In this document: positions 1 to 9,700 of the stretch, piece after piece
How positions within the stretch are numbered: the stretch's first letter is position 1
How the letters are laid out: each line of letters begins with the position of its first letter
NCBI GenBank assembly: GCA_033782935.1
Contig: JAWQEG010001234.1
Coordinates: 373,501-437,500 of the forward strand
Direction of reading: 5' to 3'
From: Petrolisthes cinctipes
Taxonomy: Eukaryota > Arthropoda > Malacostraca > Decapoda > Porcellanidae
Length of the DNA: 64,000 bases
Position numbers and translations under genes: made by a program
The notes under the pieces: generated by a model
The model's input: only the letters and a program-made list of their open reading frames with translations
Told to the model about the DNA's origin: nothing
The model's database searches: none

Positions 1-1
1 A

Positions 2-1006
2 CTGAAGGCATCCCAGGTTAAGGATCTCCTTAAACTGACGCAAATTCATAACTTTAAGGTGAAAGCCACCATTCCAGTGGGGCCAAATACCTGTAAGGGC
101 GTCATTTTCCATAGGGATTTGGCCGCTCTGGATGAGGCAGACATTTTGGAAGGAATGAAGGACCAAGGCGTTGTTGATGTTCAAAGTATGACCAGGATGA
201 GAGAGAACAAGAGAGAGAAATTTGGCTTGTGTTTCCTGACTTTTGCTTCAGCACAGATTCCGGAAACGGTAAAGATTGGATATGAAATTGTTCACGTTAG
301 ACCATACATTCAGAAACCGATGCGTTGTTTCCGCTGCCAGAAATTCGGACACACAGCATTGAGGTGCTTCAATAAAGATTCATTCACTTGTGGTAAATGT
401 GCAGGTAGGCACGAGACTGAGTTGTGTTCAGAGACAGTCTTCAGGTGTGCTAATTGTGGCGGCCCCCACCAGGCAAGTGCAGGTGACTGCAGGAGCCTTA
501 AAGTGGAGACTGAAGCAATGGCATACATGAGGGCTCATGATGTTAGTTATGGTGAGGCAAAGAGGAAGGTGGAGGGGGTTAACCAAACTCCCACAGTTTC
601 CTATGCTGCAGCTATAACTGGCAACACTGCTCCTGTAACTACAACAAATGTTAACGTGGCTATCCAAGCTAAAGATAATGAAATTAAAGACTTGAAGGAT
701 ACTGTAAACAAATTAACACTGCTAGTAGAAAGTTTGACAAAGAAATTAGAAGTTGTTGAATCAACCCAGCAAAAGAAGCACCACAAAGCTGATGATACCG
801 TATCAGCTTCAAAATCTCATGTTCTCGCTCAGGTGACTCCCATGAAGCCTACATCCGGGAGTCGTCCGGTTCGTCGCGAGACGAGCCGTTCGAGGACTGG
901 CTCTGTACCTCGTGGAGAGGAACAGGCGATGGAGACTACCGTCGCGAAACCTGCCCGCGGGAGGTCCCCGGGAAGTGCAGGGGAGGAAGAGGGTCTTCCC
1001 TCCTAG
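2..1006 (+). CDS. Family A ORF1 protein, copy A1 (5'-partial, C-terminus lost to a nonsense mutation)
   Basis: This is the nucleic-acid-binding, Gag-like ORF1 protein of a non-LTR element, expected to coat the element RNA. The reading frame is open from base 2; a GTG at 59 is not the real start, since A2 shows the ORF begins far upstream. The visible part contains an RRM-like region, then three zinc knuckles: CFRCQKFGHTALRC (CX2CX4HX4C), CGKCAGRHETELC (CX2CX3HX4C) and CANCGGPHQASAGDC (CX2CX3HX6C). A probable coiled coil (KDNEIKDLKDTVNKL onward) and a basic Ser/Arg/Pro-rich tail follow. Relative to A2, a C-to-T change creates TAG at 1004-1006 and removes about the last 20 residues. The knuckles are intact, so a partly working protein is possible. 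Confidence 0.85.
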   Translation: MKASQVKDLLKLTQIHNFKVKATIPVGPNTCKGVIFHRDLAALDEADILEGMKDQGVVDVQSMTRMRENKREKFGLCFLTFASAQIPETVKIGYEIVHVRPYIQKPMRCFRCQKFGHTALRCFNKDSFTCGKCAGRHETELCSETVFRCANCGGPHQASAGDCRSLKVETEAMAYMRAHDVSYGEAKRKVEGVNQTPTVSYAAAITGNTAPVTTTNVNVAIQAKDNEIKDLKDTVNKLTLLVESLTKKLEVVESTQQKKHHKADDTVSASKSHVLAQVTPMKPTSGSRPVRRETSRSRTGSVPRGEEQAMETTVAKPARGRSPGSAGEEEGLPS

Positions 1007-1059
1007 CACAAAAAGGTTCGGCCAGACGAACAAGGCTCCAAGAAACCCCATAAACAGCG

Positions 1060-4000
1060 ATAATCTTCGCGCTAACCATACTCCAATGGAACTGTCGAAG
1101 TCTTAGAGCTAGATTAAATGAACTTAAACTTTTGGCTTGTTCTTACGCTGCCGATATTATTGCCCTTCAGGAAACTCATCTGAACGACCAAGTCGAAGAC
1201 GAGGTTGTTCAGCTTCGGAACTACAAGTTAATTAGGAGGGACCGTGGGGGGAGGGGTGGAGGTGGAGTGGCAATCTACATCCGCCATAACCTCCCTTTCA
1301 CTGATGTGCCCTGTAATTTTCCTCTGGAAAGTGTCGCTTGCAGAGTAAAATTCGGTGGCACCTACCTGACTATCTGTTCTGTCTACTGTCCTCCTGATAC
1401 AGTAACTTATGATGATGTTTTTGATCTACAGGACAGTCTGCCCTGTAGAAAATTAATTGTAGGTGATTTTAATGCTCATCATACGTTATGGGGTTCCCTG
1501 CAGGATGACAGAAAGGGGGAACAGATGGCTAGGCTAATCGGTGATTCCAATTTGGTTCTTCTGAACGACGGTAGTCCGACGAGAGTTGATGATAATACTG
1601 GTAATTTTAGCGTTCTTGACCTATCTCTGGTCTCCCCATCAATTGCAGCCTCCTGCCAGTGGCTACCCATTGATGACTCTTTGGGAAGCGACCATTTTCC
1701 TATTGTGATTAAATTTAAAAGCGACACTATTAAAGAGCCTTCAGCACCTAAATTTAACGTAAAAAAAGCAGACTGGGTGTCCTTCACAAAGGGTGTCAAT
1801 ATTGAGATTGTTGGAGAAACCATTGATGATAAAGTAAATAATATTCAAGATAATATCCTCAAAGCCGCAATGGCAACAATTCCTAAGACTTCGGTAGATA
1901 GCGCAAAGCATAGAGTTCCATGGTGGACGCCAGATTGCCGCAGGGTACTGTGTGAGAGGAATAGAGCCTACAGGCTTTTCAAAAATCGCATTAGTGATGA
2001 GAACTTTCGCAAGTATAAACTTGCGAGAGCTAGGGCTCGTCGAACCATCAGACAAGCCAAACGAGACTCCTGGCGATGCTTTGTCTTTAGTATCAACAGT
2101 GAAACATCAATTTCCCAAGTCTGGTCCACTGTAAGAAAATTAAATAAGAAAAAAATATCTAATAAAATTACCAACATCACTTTTAATAACATCAATTATG
2201 ACGAACCTAGAGACATTGCTAACGCCCTCGCCAGGCAGTTCTCTTTTGCTAGCAGCTCTGAAAATTACCATCCAGCTTTCCTGCCCATCAAGGAAGCATC
2301 AGAGCTGCAGCATATTGACTTTGCCACAGGAGATGAATTAGATTACAACAGTGATCTAACAATGCAAGAGCTTGTCCAAGCCCTAGGAGCCTGTAGTGGG
2401 ACATCCCCAGGACCCGATGAGATTCGGTATGAGATGATAAAGCATCTTGATCATGATTCCATGGTCAAGATGTTGCAAGTGTTTAACGAGATTTGGAGGG
2501 GTCACACCTTTCCAAACTCGTGGCACTTTGCAAATGTCATTCCCATACCGAAAGGAGGGGGGGACCCCAGATCGACTTCATCGTATCGCCCTATTGCGCT
2601 CACAAGTTGCTTATGCAAGGTCATGGAACGAATTGTTAATCGTAGGCTATTGCATTTTTTAAATTCCAGGAATTTGCTGGTTGACGAGCAGTGTGGCTTC
2701 CGTAAAGGTCGCCAGACGCTCGATCAGCTAGTGAACCTGGAAGTTCAAATTCAAGAGGCATTTGCCAAAAAACAATTTTTGATTGCAGTATTTTTAGACA
2801 TTGAAAAAGCCTACGACATGACTTGGCGACATGGCCTCCTCAGGAAACTATATGCGATGGGATTACGCGGTAACCTGCCCTTTTTTGTTAAGAATTTCAT
2901 TTCTGACAGAACTTTCTCTGTCAAGCTTTTTTCGGACACAGTCACTTTCTCGGACATATTTGTCCAGGCAAATGGGGTGCCCCAGGGGAGTGTTCTGTCT
3001 CCGACCTTATTTCTATGTATGATCAATGACATTCTACCAGCTCCTCCTCGAAATCTTAAATACTCACTGTACGCCGACGACTGTGCGATATGGCACTCCA
3101 GCTGTAATGCAGAGTTTTCGGCAACTCGGATCCAATTGGCACTGGATTTGATTCACAATTGGGGCCTCCAGTGGGGTTTTAAGTTTTCAGTAAGAAAGAG
3201 TGTAGGGGTTATTTTCACTCATAGGAAGAAGCCAGACGTCAGGCTGACTATGGGTGTCAACCCCCTACCTATTCAAAATTCTACTAAATTTCTTGGACTG
3301 CATTTTGACAGTCGACTGACATGGCGAGTCCATGTCAGTCAGTTAAAAATTAAATGTTTAAAAGCACTCAATTTGCTGAAGTGCATTTCTGGTACTCAAT
3401 GGGGAGCAGATAGGAAGTCATTGCTAATGCTATATAAATCCCTGATTAGATCTAGAGTAGATTATGGGTCAATAGTGTATGGTTCGGCATCTGATTCTGT
3501 GTTGAAAGGTTTGGATGTTGTGCAGAATGCGTGTTTGCGTGTGTGTCTTGGAGCCCTACGTTGCACTCGAATCGAGCGTCTAGAGGTGGAGTCACAAGTG
3601 CCTCCCCTCCGATTGAGACGAGATCAACTACTATTAGTATACTGTGCTAAGAAATCCAGGGTGCCGAGTCATCTTCCCGGGAATGCCTTGCTACGGCAAC
3701 AGCACCCGGGGGGCCATGGCGCTAGGCCCCTGGCAGAGGGACCGAGTCGTCCGTCCGGGAACCCCTGCGCCCCAGGGGGCACTGGCGTGAGGCCAATGGG
3801 GACCAGGCCCCAAGTTCAGGTACCCGGGGAGCCGAGTCATCCTCCCGGTAATGCCTTGGTGAGGCATTTGCAGCCGGGGGGCCATGGCGATAGGCCCCCG
3901 GAAGGGCCGAGTTATCCGCCTGGGCGTCGCACGGCCCCGGAGGGCACTGGCGTGAGGTCCCTCAGAGCAAGACTCCACGACCTCGTAGAGTGTGTTGGTA

Positions 4001-4983
4001 TAGAATTATCAACAATCGATTCCCTAGTTTTAGTAAATATTGCACCCTGGGTAACACCCCCCTTCACTATTGTGGATTCCTGGCTGCCAGGGGTTAAATC
4101 CCGGGTGCCGGAGGTGGAGGTACACCAGAGGTTTCGTGAGATAATTGTTCAACATCTTTCATATTTCCATCTGTATACCGACGGTTCCAAGACGGATGAA
4201 TGTGTGGGTGCAGGTGTATGGTCGACTGAATGTCAGTTAAGATTCAGACTGCCGATTCATACATCTATTTTTATTGCTGAACTTTTTGCTATTAATAAAG
4301 CTTTGGATTTTGCCCTATCGACGACCCACGATAGGATAGTTATTTTTACAGATTCATTAAGTTCACTTCAAGCTATTAAATCCTTAAATACAACTAACAA
4401 CGAAATACAGGGTAATATCATTAGTAAGCTGTTTTGTGCCAATAAATCAATCAAGCTAATATGGGTACCTTCACATTATGGTATCTATGGTAATGAACAG
4501 GCTGATATACTAGCCGGGTCAACTGTTGATCTGGACATTAGCATAGTCCGTACGGATCTCAGGTGTTTTGTTTCCCTCATTAAGTCTCGAATTCATCTCC
4601 TGTGGCAAAGGCAGTGGACCAGATTAGACATCAGAAACAAAGTCAAAAAAGTTATTGAACCCTGGGCTACGTCGTCATGGCGTAGTCGCAGGGACGAGGT
4701 GGTGTTAGCCCGTCTAAGGGTTAACGCCACATGGTTAACCCACCTAGAACCATATATTAACAGAACTTTTCCCCCTCAATGCACATCATGCAACACAATA
4801 CTATCTATAAATCATTTATTAATTTTTTGTACTGATCATAATAATCAAAGAAGTAAAATTAAACAATATTTTCAACTTAAAAAAATAGCTCTAACCATCG
4901 AAAATATTCTATCAGATGATAAGAATATTATAAACAAACTGCTGAGTTTTCTGAAGGAGACAAAACTTTATGACCTTATATAG
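1060..4983 (+). CDS. Family A ORF2 polyprotein, copy A1: APE endonuclease - RT - RNase H - CCHC
   Basis: This polyprotein would nick the target and perform target-primed reverse transcription. The frame opens after a stop at 1051-1053, and homology to family B ORF2 begins at about 1060 (LQWNCRSL motif). There is no ATG there, so initiation is probably non-AUG or coupled to ORF1 termination; a TTG at 1132 lies inside the endonuclease domain. Motifs in order: QETHL, GDFNAHH and SDHFPI (endonuclease); NGVPQGSVLSPTLF and YADDCAIW (RT catalytic DD); YTDGSKTDE, AELFAI, FTDSLSS and NEQADILA (RNase H acidic residues); CTSCNTILSINHLLIFC (CX2CX7HX4C) near the C-terminus. The ORF is uninterrupted. Between RT and RNase H it has a GC-rich, Pro/Gly-rich repeat insert that is absent from family B. 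Confidence 0.9.
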   Translation: MIFALTILQWNCRSLRARLNELKLLACSYAADIIALQETHLNDQVEDEVVQLRNYKLIRRDRGGRGGGGVAIYIRHNLPFTDVPCNFPLESVACRVKFGGTYLTICSVYCPPDTVTYDDVFDLQDSLPCRKLIVGDFNAHHTLWGSLQDDRKGEQMARLIGDSNLVLLNDGSPTRVDDNTGNFSVLDLSLVSPSIAASCQWLPIDDSLGSDHFPIVIKFKSDTIKEPSAPKFNVKKADWVSFTKGVNIEIVGETIDDKVNNIQDNILKAAMATIPKTSVDSAKHRVPWWTPDCRRVLCERNRAYRLFKNRISDENFRKYKLARARARRTIRQAKRDSWRCFVFSINSETSISQVWSTVRKLNKKKISNKITNITFNNINYDEPRDIANALARQFSFASSSENYHPAFLPIKEASELQHIDFATGDELDYNSDLTMQELVQALGACSGTSPGPDEIRYEMIKHLDHDSMVKMLQVFNEIWRGHTFPNSWHFANVIPIPKGGGDPRSTSSYRPIALTSCLCKVMERIVNRRLLHFLNSRNLLVDEQCGFRKGRQTLDQLVNLEVQIQEAFAKKQFLIAVFLDIEKAYDMTWRHGLLRKLYAMGLRGNLPFFVKNFISDRTFSVKLFSDTVTFSDIFVQANGVPQGSVLSPTLFLCMINDILPAPPRNLKYSLYADDCAIWHSSCNAEFSATRIQLALDLIHNWGLQWGFKFSVRKSVGVIFTHRKKPDVRLTMGVNPLPIQNSTKFLGLHFDSRLTWRVHVSQLKIKCLKALNLLKCISGTQWGADRKSLLMLYKSLIRSRVDYGSIVYGSASDSVLKGLDVVQNACLRVCLGALRCTRIERLEVESQVPPLRLRRDQLLLVYCAKKSRVPSHLPGNALLRQQHPGGHGARPLAEGPSRPSGNPCAPGGTGVRPMGTRPQVQVPGEPSHPPGNALVRHLQPGGHGDRPPEGPSYPPGRRTAPEGTGVRSLRARLHDLVECVGIELSTIDSLVLVNIAPWVTPPFTIVDSWLPGVKSRVPEVEVHQRFREIIVQHLSYFHLYTDGSKTDECVGAGVWSTECQLRFRLPIHTSIFIAELFAINKALDFALSTTHDRIVIFTDSLSSLQAIKSLNTTNNEIQGNIISKLFCANKSIKLIWVPSHYGIYGNEQADILAGSTVDLDISIVRTDLRCFVSLIKSRIHLLWQRQWTRLDIRNKVKKVIEPWATSSWRSRRDEVVLARLRVNATWLTHLEPYINRTFPPQCTSCNTILSINHLLIFCTDHNNQRSKIKQYFQLKKIALTIENILSDDKNIINKLLSFLKETKLYDLI
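3662..3960 (+). repeat. GC-rich in-frame tandem repeat inside A1 ORF2
   Basis: Four imperfect repeat units begin near 3664, 3742, 3832 and 3907, with spacings of 78, 90 and 75, all multiples of three. Each encodes PS(H/R/Y)xPG followed by a G(H/T)G(A/V/D)R motif. The DNA also shows a longer 168-bp period and local palindromes around GGGGGCCATGGCG. It is much richer in G+C than the surrounding ORF. The same block is present in A2 at about 34463-34761, so it is part of the family and not a private insertion. It lies in the linker between RT and RNase H. Confidence 0.8.
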
Positions 4984-5008
4984 ATTGATATAATAAAATG
5001 GATCCAAT

Positions 5009-5048
5009 GGCTTAATGACCTTTGGCTATATGCCTCTGGTTGATAGCC
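5009..5048 (+). promoter_or_regulatory. 3'-terminal stem-loop of A1
   Basis: GGCTTAATGACC and GGTTGATAGCC can pair around a short loop just before the tail. The same layout (GGC..TTAATGACC paired with GGT.GATAGGCC) occurs at the 3' end of every family B copy. It is probably the RNA structure recognised by the RT to start target-primed reverse transcription; this function is inferred from position. Confidence 0.55.
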
Positions 5049-5078
5049 AATAAATCCAACAAGTAGTAGAAGTAGTAG

Positions 5079-5087
5079 TTGAAAGTC
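5079..5087 (+). repeat. Target-site copy TTGAAAGTC, right flank of A1
   Basis: The first nine bases of the resumed LTR sequence are identical to the 9-mer found at all six junctions of the array in the 3' LTR (11236, 12012, 17960, 23892, 29825, 35871). The matching left-flank copy would lie outside the window. Confidence 0.8.
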
Positions 5088-5661
5088 AGTCTCTACTCAA
5101 CTTCCCTCGTCGTTGGGTTTAGCCTCTTCACCACTCAGCTTGTGCCTAGGGCTGATCTTGGTGCTTCCATAAATCTGGTGTTCTGCACATCTTTTCGTCT
5201 GAGTACAGTATAGTATTATGTGTTTCCTTTAAGTCTTGTACTGAGGGTTCCCATTCTTTATACAAATTTTGGTGTTTAGGTTTAATTTAGTATTAAGTGT
5301 AGTATTAAGTCTTGGTGTGGATTATTTATGTACATTTATGTTGTTATAGTATTTCTGATGTGTTAATTATAATTTAGAAATTTCCCTAGCATTCTAATTA
5401 CATTCCCAACTGTCACCTATGAGGTTTTCACTCTTAAGTCTGGTATACCAGAATATAAGCACATACTGGAGACTACCAATCATCACATCAAATCTAAATA
5501 CAAATATATTTAATGCCAGTTGGTACCTTTGAACCAAAAACCTCAATTACTGGCCGGATAACAAACTATCCATTCATCTTTTAATTGTTTGAGACTGGAT
5601 TACTTACCATATCCCTAGAAACAGTGCCTAACAGTCTCTGAGTAATCTAGTGTTCGTAACA
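5079..5661 (+). repeat. 5' LTR of LTR element 1, part to the right of A1
   Basis: This 583-bp stretch matches 35871-36453 over its full length with about six substitutions by eye and ends in the same GTTCGTAACA. It is followed after 6 nt by a primer-binding-like sequence, which marks it as the end of a 5' LTR. The left part of this LTR must lie beyond A1, outside the window; from the 3' LTR it is expected to be about 155 bp. Confidence 0.85.
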
Positions 5662-5667
5662 GTTAAG

Positions 5668-5685
5668 TGGGGGCCTGACCGGGAT
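5668..5685 (+). other. Primer binding site of LTR element 1
   Basis: TGGGGGCCTGACCGGGAT lies exactly 6 nt after the end of the 5' LTR, the same spacing as the PBS of element 2 (TGGTGCCGTGACCAGGAT at 48103). The TGG start is consistent with pairing to a tRNA CCA end. I cannot assign the tRNA. Confidence 0.6.
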
Positions 5686-6500
5686 ATTTAATTTTATTTT
5701 ATGAACTTTGGTGATGTTGGTGGTCCACAGTGTAATTTTAATTAAAATTTATTGGAACCCTCTTAATTTGTGGAATGCTGATATGGTTGCTCTTAGGTGA
5801 AAGTGCCCATACTGTTGGTTGGTAGTTGTATTTTCCTGTCTTTTGACTTAAATGGTGGTATAAGACTGACTATTGGTTGGACACTGTGCAAGTTGAGTGT
5901 GAGTAGGTTGAGTACTAGGGAAATCGAGACTCCGACAATTTTGTCCAATAACTCCTAGTTCCAACTGAGAACTTCATAACCCTGGTGTCGATGTAACTTT
6001 CCCATATTCCTAGCATACTTTTGCTTATCCCTAAGTTAACAGTCGACCCTAATATTCTTTACTTACTAGAAGCCTTTCAGTCGAACTTAGTGTTACGACT
6101 CGTAGAACTTTTTCTGTCTGAGTATCAGATTTTAAAGGATATCTACCCATGCTCAGTAAGTCGTGTTATTTGGGAACCAGACCGTTGTGTAAAGTAACTG
6201 TACGGCGATAGTTCTGTAAAGCAACAAACTCTTGTGCTCCTATCGGGAGACCTTTCAAGCAGGTTATTTGTAGTTTCGGATGGATAAACCTGAGCGCTGG
6301 AACCCACTTAGCACACAGTCCGTTAGTGACTCCTCTGAACTCCCTCCAGGTCCGATTCTGAATTGTGTAAAACTCTCATGACTTGTGAAGTACAAGACTT
6401 GAATTAAGCACTGTTTATTGGAGTGGAATTCCTCGAGTAAAATACTCAAAAAATTCAGTAATATCATCTGGTAGAGTAGTAATTTGCATTTAACCTTGAG
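5686..6500 (+). other. Leader of LTR element 1
   Basis: About 815 nt of AT-rich, apparently non-coding sequence lies between the PBS and the gag ATG. This is the expected place for packaging signals. Short antisense ORFs here (for example 6264-6467) show no recognisable domain. I see no other feature. Confidence 0.6.
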
Positions 6501-6698
6501 ATGTCTTTTATATTAAGAAATTTCGTTGAAGAACCGACAGTGAGTAAATTGCAAGGTGACTTAAAGAAACAAGACTGGTGGCAGCTAGCTCAAAAATACA
6601 ATATAGTTGCCTCTTCATCTTTAGTGAAGAAACAGTTAAAAGACGTAGTTATAAAAGGCCTTATTTCAAATCAAGTGTTGTCAGAAGAAGCCTACTGA
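6501..6698 (+). CDS. gag: Gag N-terminal segment of LTR element 1, ended by an in-frame TGA
   Basis: The 65-residue segment starts at an ATG (MSFILRNFVEE) and resembles the N-terminus of the element 2 Gag (MSLFDLEAFVK); both have KQDW followed by a basic stretch. It ends at TGA (6696-6698). The following frame is open without another stop to 11171, and both parts are in the same frame. The TGA is therefore either a single nonsense mutation or a readthrough stop. Element 2 has no stop at the equivalent position, which favours mutation. Confidence 0.75.
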   Translation: MSFILRNFVEEPTVSKLQGDLKKQDWWQLAQKYNIVASSSLVKKQLKDVVIKGLISNQVLSEEAY

Positions 6699-6755
6699 TT
6701 ACTTCCTCAGACTATTAGGTACGAGAAAGATAGCTCGGAGGACGACGACTCTGAG

Positions 6756-9700
6756 ATGTTACAATTAGATCAAGAAAGAATAAACCTAGAACGAGAAAAG
6801 TTAGAACTTAGGAAAAAGGAGTTAGAAGCTCGTGAACGAGAGTTAGAAGACCGTGAACGAGAAAGAAAACATCAGTTAGAATTAGCCCAGTTAAATCAAA
6901 ATATAAAAACTATAAAACCTACCTTCCAGTTACACAAGGAAGTTCACTCGGTCCCTGACTTTAATGAGGATGATCCAGAAAATTTCTTTATACAATTTGA
7001 AAGACTAGCCGAACATTTACACTGGCCTGAGGAAGAATGGATCTGGTTAATCCAAAATAAATTAGTAGGAACAGCTGCTAAAGTCTTTATTGCTCTCGAG
7101 AATAACACTACTTACGAATTTGCCAAAAGTAGCATCTTGAGTGCCTATCATGTAACTCCTGAGTCATATAGACAAAAATTTAGAAATTTACAGAAGCCTT
7201 TTAGTTCTACATATGTCGAGTTTGCTTCTGAGAAATTGAAGCACTTCAGACAGTGGCTCACTTCTACAAAAACCCAGACTTTTGATGAACTTGCTAATTT
7301 AATAGTGCTTGAAGAGTTCAAACGACGAATTCCACTCCAAGTCTTGTTGTACTTAGATGATAGGAGTGTTCATGATTTAAAGGAAGCAGCCCTATTAGCT
7401 GATCAGTATTCTGTGGTGCAAAGGTTGAGTTCAAGACAGGGAAGGTTCACTGTAAAGTTATCAGCAGGTATCCTTGCGGCTCCGGATGATGATTATCGAA
7501 CTAGCAAAGCCATGACTTCTGCCTCTTTACCCCCTCTATCCGTGATTAGCTGTGCATATTGTAAAAAGACAGGACATCATATTTCTCAGTGTCAGACACC
7601 AGGTTGTAGAAAATCATTCTACCCTGGACAGGTAAAATTCCAAAGTGCTCCTCCCACGGTATCATCTGGCACACAAAGGGTCCAGAGTTCACAGAAACCA
7701 AAACCCATGTCTCATATTAAGGTAGAGTCTCTCAATTCTCATGATGTATTCAAAGATTTTAAGTCCTCAGGTGAAGTAGGTTTATCAGAAAATGGTCCAT
7801 TTTATCCAGTCACTATCCTTAGAGACACCGGAGCAGCTCAGTCTATTTTAACTAAGGTTGCTTTACCAGGTGTCGAGGAAAATATCACAGGAGAGGAGGT
7901 AATTCTCAGTGATTTATCTTCGGAACAGTCAACAGAGCTAGCTAAAGTATTTTTAAAATGCAATTTGTTTAACAAAGAGGTAAAAGTTGGAATTAGAGAA
8001 CAAAAAATGCCTATTTCAGGAATTCAATTAATTCTTGGTAACGATCTTGCTGGTTCCATGGTTGTTCCCACTCCCGAGATAGTGAAGACTCCTTGTGCTC
8101 ACAGTCCCACTTTAGTGGAAGATCATATTCATCCTGAGATCTTTCCTTTATGTGCAGTCACACGGTCACAAACTCCTTCGGCAGAAGATACCCTGCCAGA
8201 TGTCTTTGATCTCCCAAATCGGATCATGTCTAAAGAAAACCTGATAAAGGCTCAGCGAGAAGATTTAACTGTAGAGAAATTCCACAGGTTAGCCGCTAGC
8301 TCCAAGAAGGAAATTGATCATTTCCCAGGTTTTTATTACCAGGAAGGTGTCCTTATGAGATGCCTTAAACCACCTACACATTCAGACTCTGATACTTGGG
8401 CTGAAGTCCATCAAGTAGTTATTCCACACTCTATTAGAGCACAGGTAATGGAAATAGCTCATGATGGTCCAGGAGGTCACTTAGGTGTGTGTAAAACTTA
8501 TAACAAAGTATGTGAACATTTCTTTTGGCCTGGTTTGAAACGACCTGTCATAACTTTTGTCCGTACATGTCACACCTGCCAAATGTCAGGAAAACCTAAC
8601 CAGAAGATCCCTAAAGCTTCTTTAAACCCTATCCCAGTTGTTGGAGAACCTTTTGAAAAGGTAATAATTGATTGTGTTGGCCCTCTGCCAAGAACAAAGA
8701 AGGGGAATCAGTACATTTTATCACTGATGTGTCCTGTAACTAGATATCCTGAGGCTTTTCCTTTAAAAAGAATCACTGCCAAAAACATAGCTAATGTCTT
8801 AATCAAATTTTTTACTCAAGTAGGCTTACCTAAAGAAATACAGTCCGACCAAGGATCTAATTTCACCAGTGACTTATTTTCCAGTGTTTTGAGAGAATTA
8901 GGTATCGCCCAAACATTGTCTACGGCTTATCATCCAGAGTCTCAAGGAGTCCTCGAACGGTTCCATCAAACTTTGAAGGCCATGCTACGAAAATTTTGTA
9001 GTAGTTCTGCTGCTGATTGGGATGACGGGTTGCCTCTCATGTTATTTGCAATTAGAGAAACGGTCCAGGAGTCGTTAGGACATTCTCCATTTGAGCTCTT
9101 ATATGGGCGTCAAGTTAGAGGACCCCTTAAAGTATTAAAGGAAGGGTGGTATGATGAAAGTCCTCAACATCCCAAGCAGACAGTAAATCAGTATATGGAT
9201 AATTTAAAGCAAAGATTAAGCAAGGTCAGAAGCATTGCCTTAGAAAACTTGCGAAAGTCACAGTCAAAGATGAAAACTAGATATGATAAGAAAAGTAAAG
9301 TAAGAGAATTTAAGGCAGGAGATGAAGTGCTTATTTATCTTCCAGTTCAAGGAACCCCTCTTTCAAATAAATTTCACGGTCCCTACATAGTATTACACCG
9401 CCTAAATAAATTAAACTATGTAGTTCTCACACCTGATCGTCGTAAGGATTCAAGAATAATACATATAAAACTCATGAAAGAATACTGTAGAAGGAACCCT
9501 GCTGATGTACGTCAGAGACCAATAGCTTGTCATCAGATAAAAAATGTTACAACTGATGATAGTGTAAGTACTGAGAATTTAAAACTAAATTCATACATTT
9601 TAAATAATCTCAATGAAAAGTTGATTCATCTTACTTCTACTCAACAAGAAGACATCCACACTATTTTTCAAAAATACCCAGGAGTGTTTAGTGATAGGCC

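Larger units (their letters stand above)
1..5078 (+). mobile_element. Non-LTR retrotransposon, family A, copy A1 (cut by left window edge)
   Basis: This copy matches A2 (29834-35870) base for base in register, at an offset of 30801, with no indel visible over about 4.9 kb. Base 1 corresponds to A2 position 30802, so the 5' UTR and first part of ORF1 lie outside the window. It carries ORF1 (zinc knuckles), ORF2 (APE endonuclease, RT, RNase H, CCHC finger), a short 3' UTR with a stem-loop and a TAG/AAG-rich tail instead of poly(A). The tail is followed directly by TTGAAAGTC and the right part of an LTR. The closest assignment is the I superfamily (I/Nimb-like), because APE endonuclease and RNase H are combined; the clade was not tested by phylogeny. 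Confidence 0.9.

Noticed and set aside
1132..4983. TTG at 1132 (and 31933) as the real ORF2 start
   Set aside because: Starting there would remove the first conserved endonuclease motif (LQWNCRSL), which lies upstream in the same open frame.
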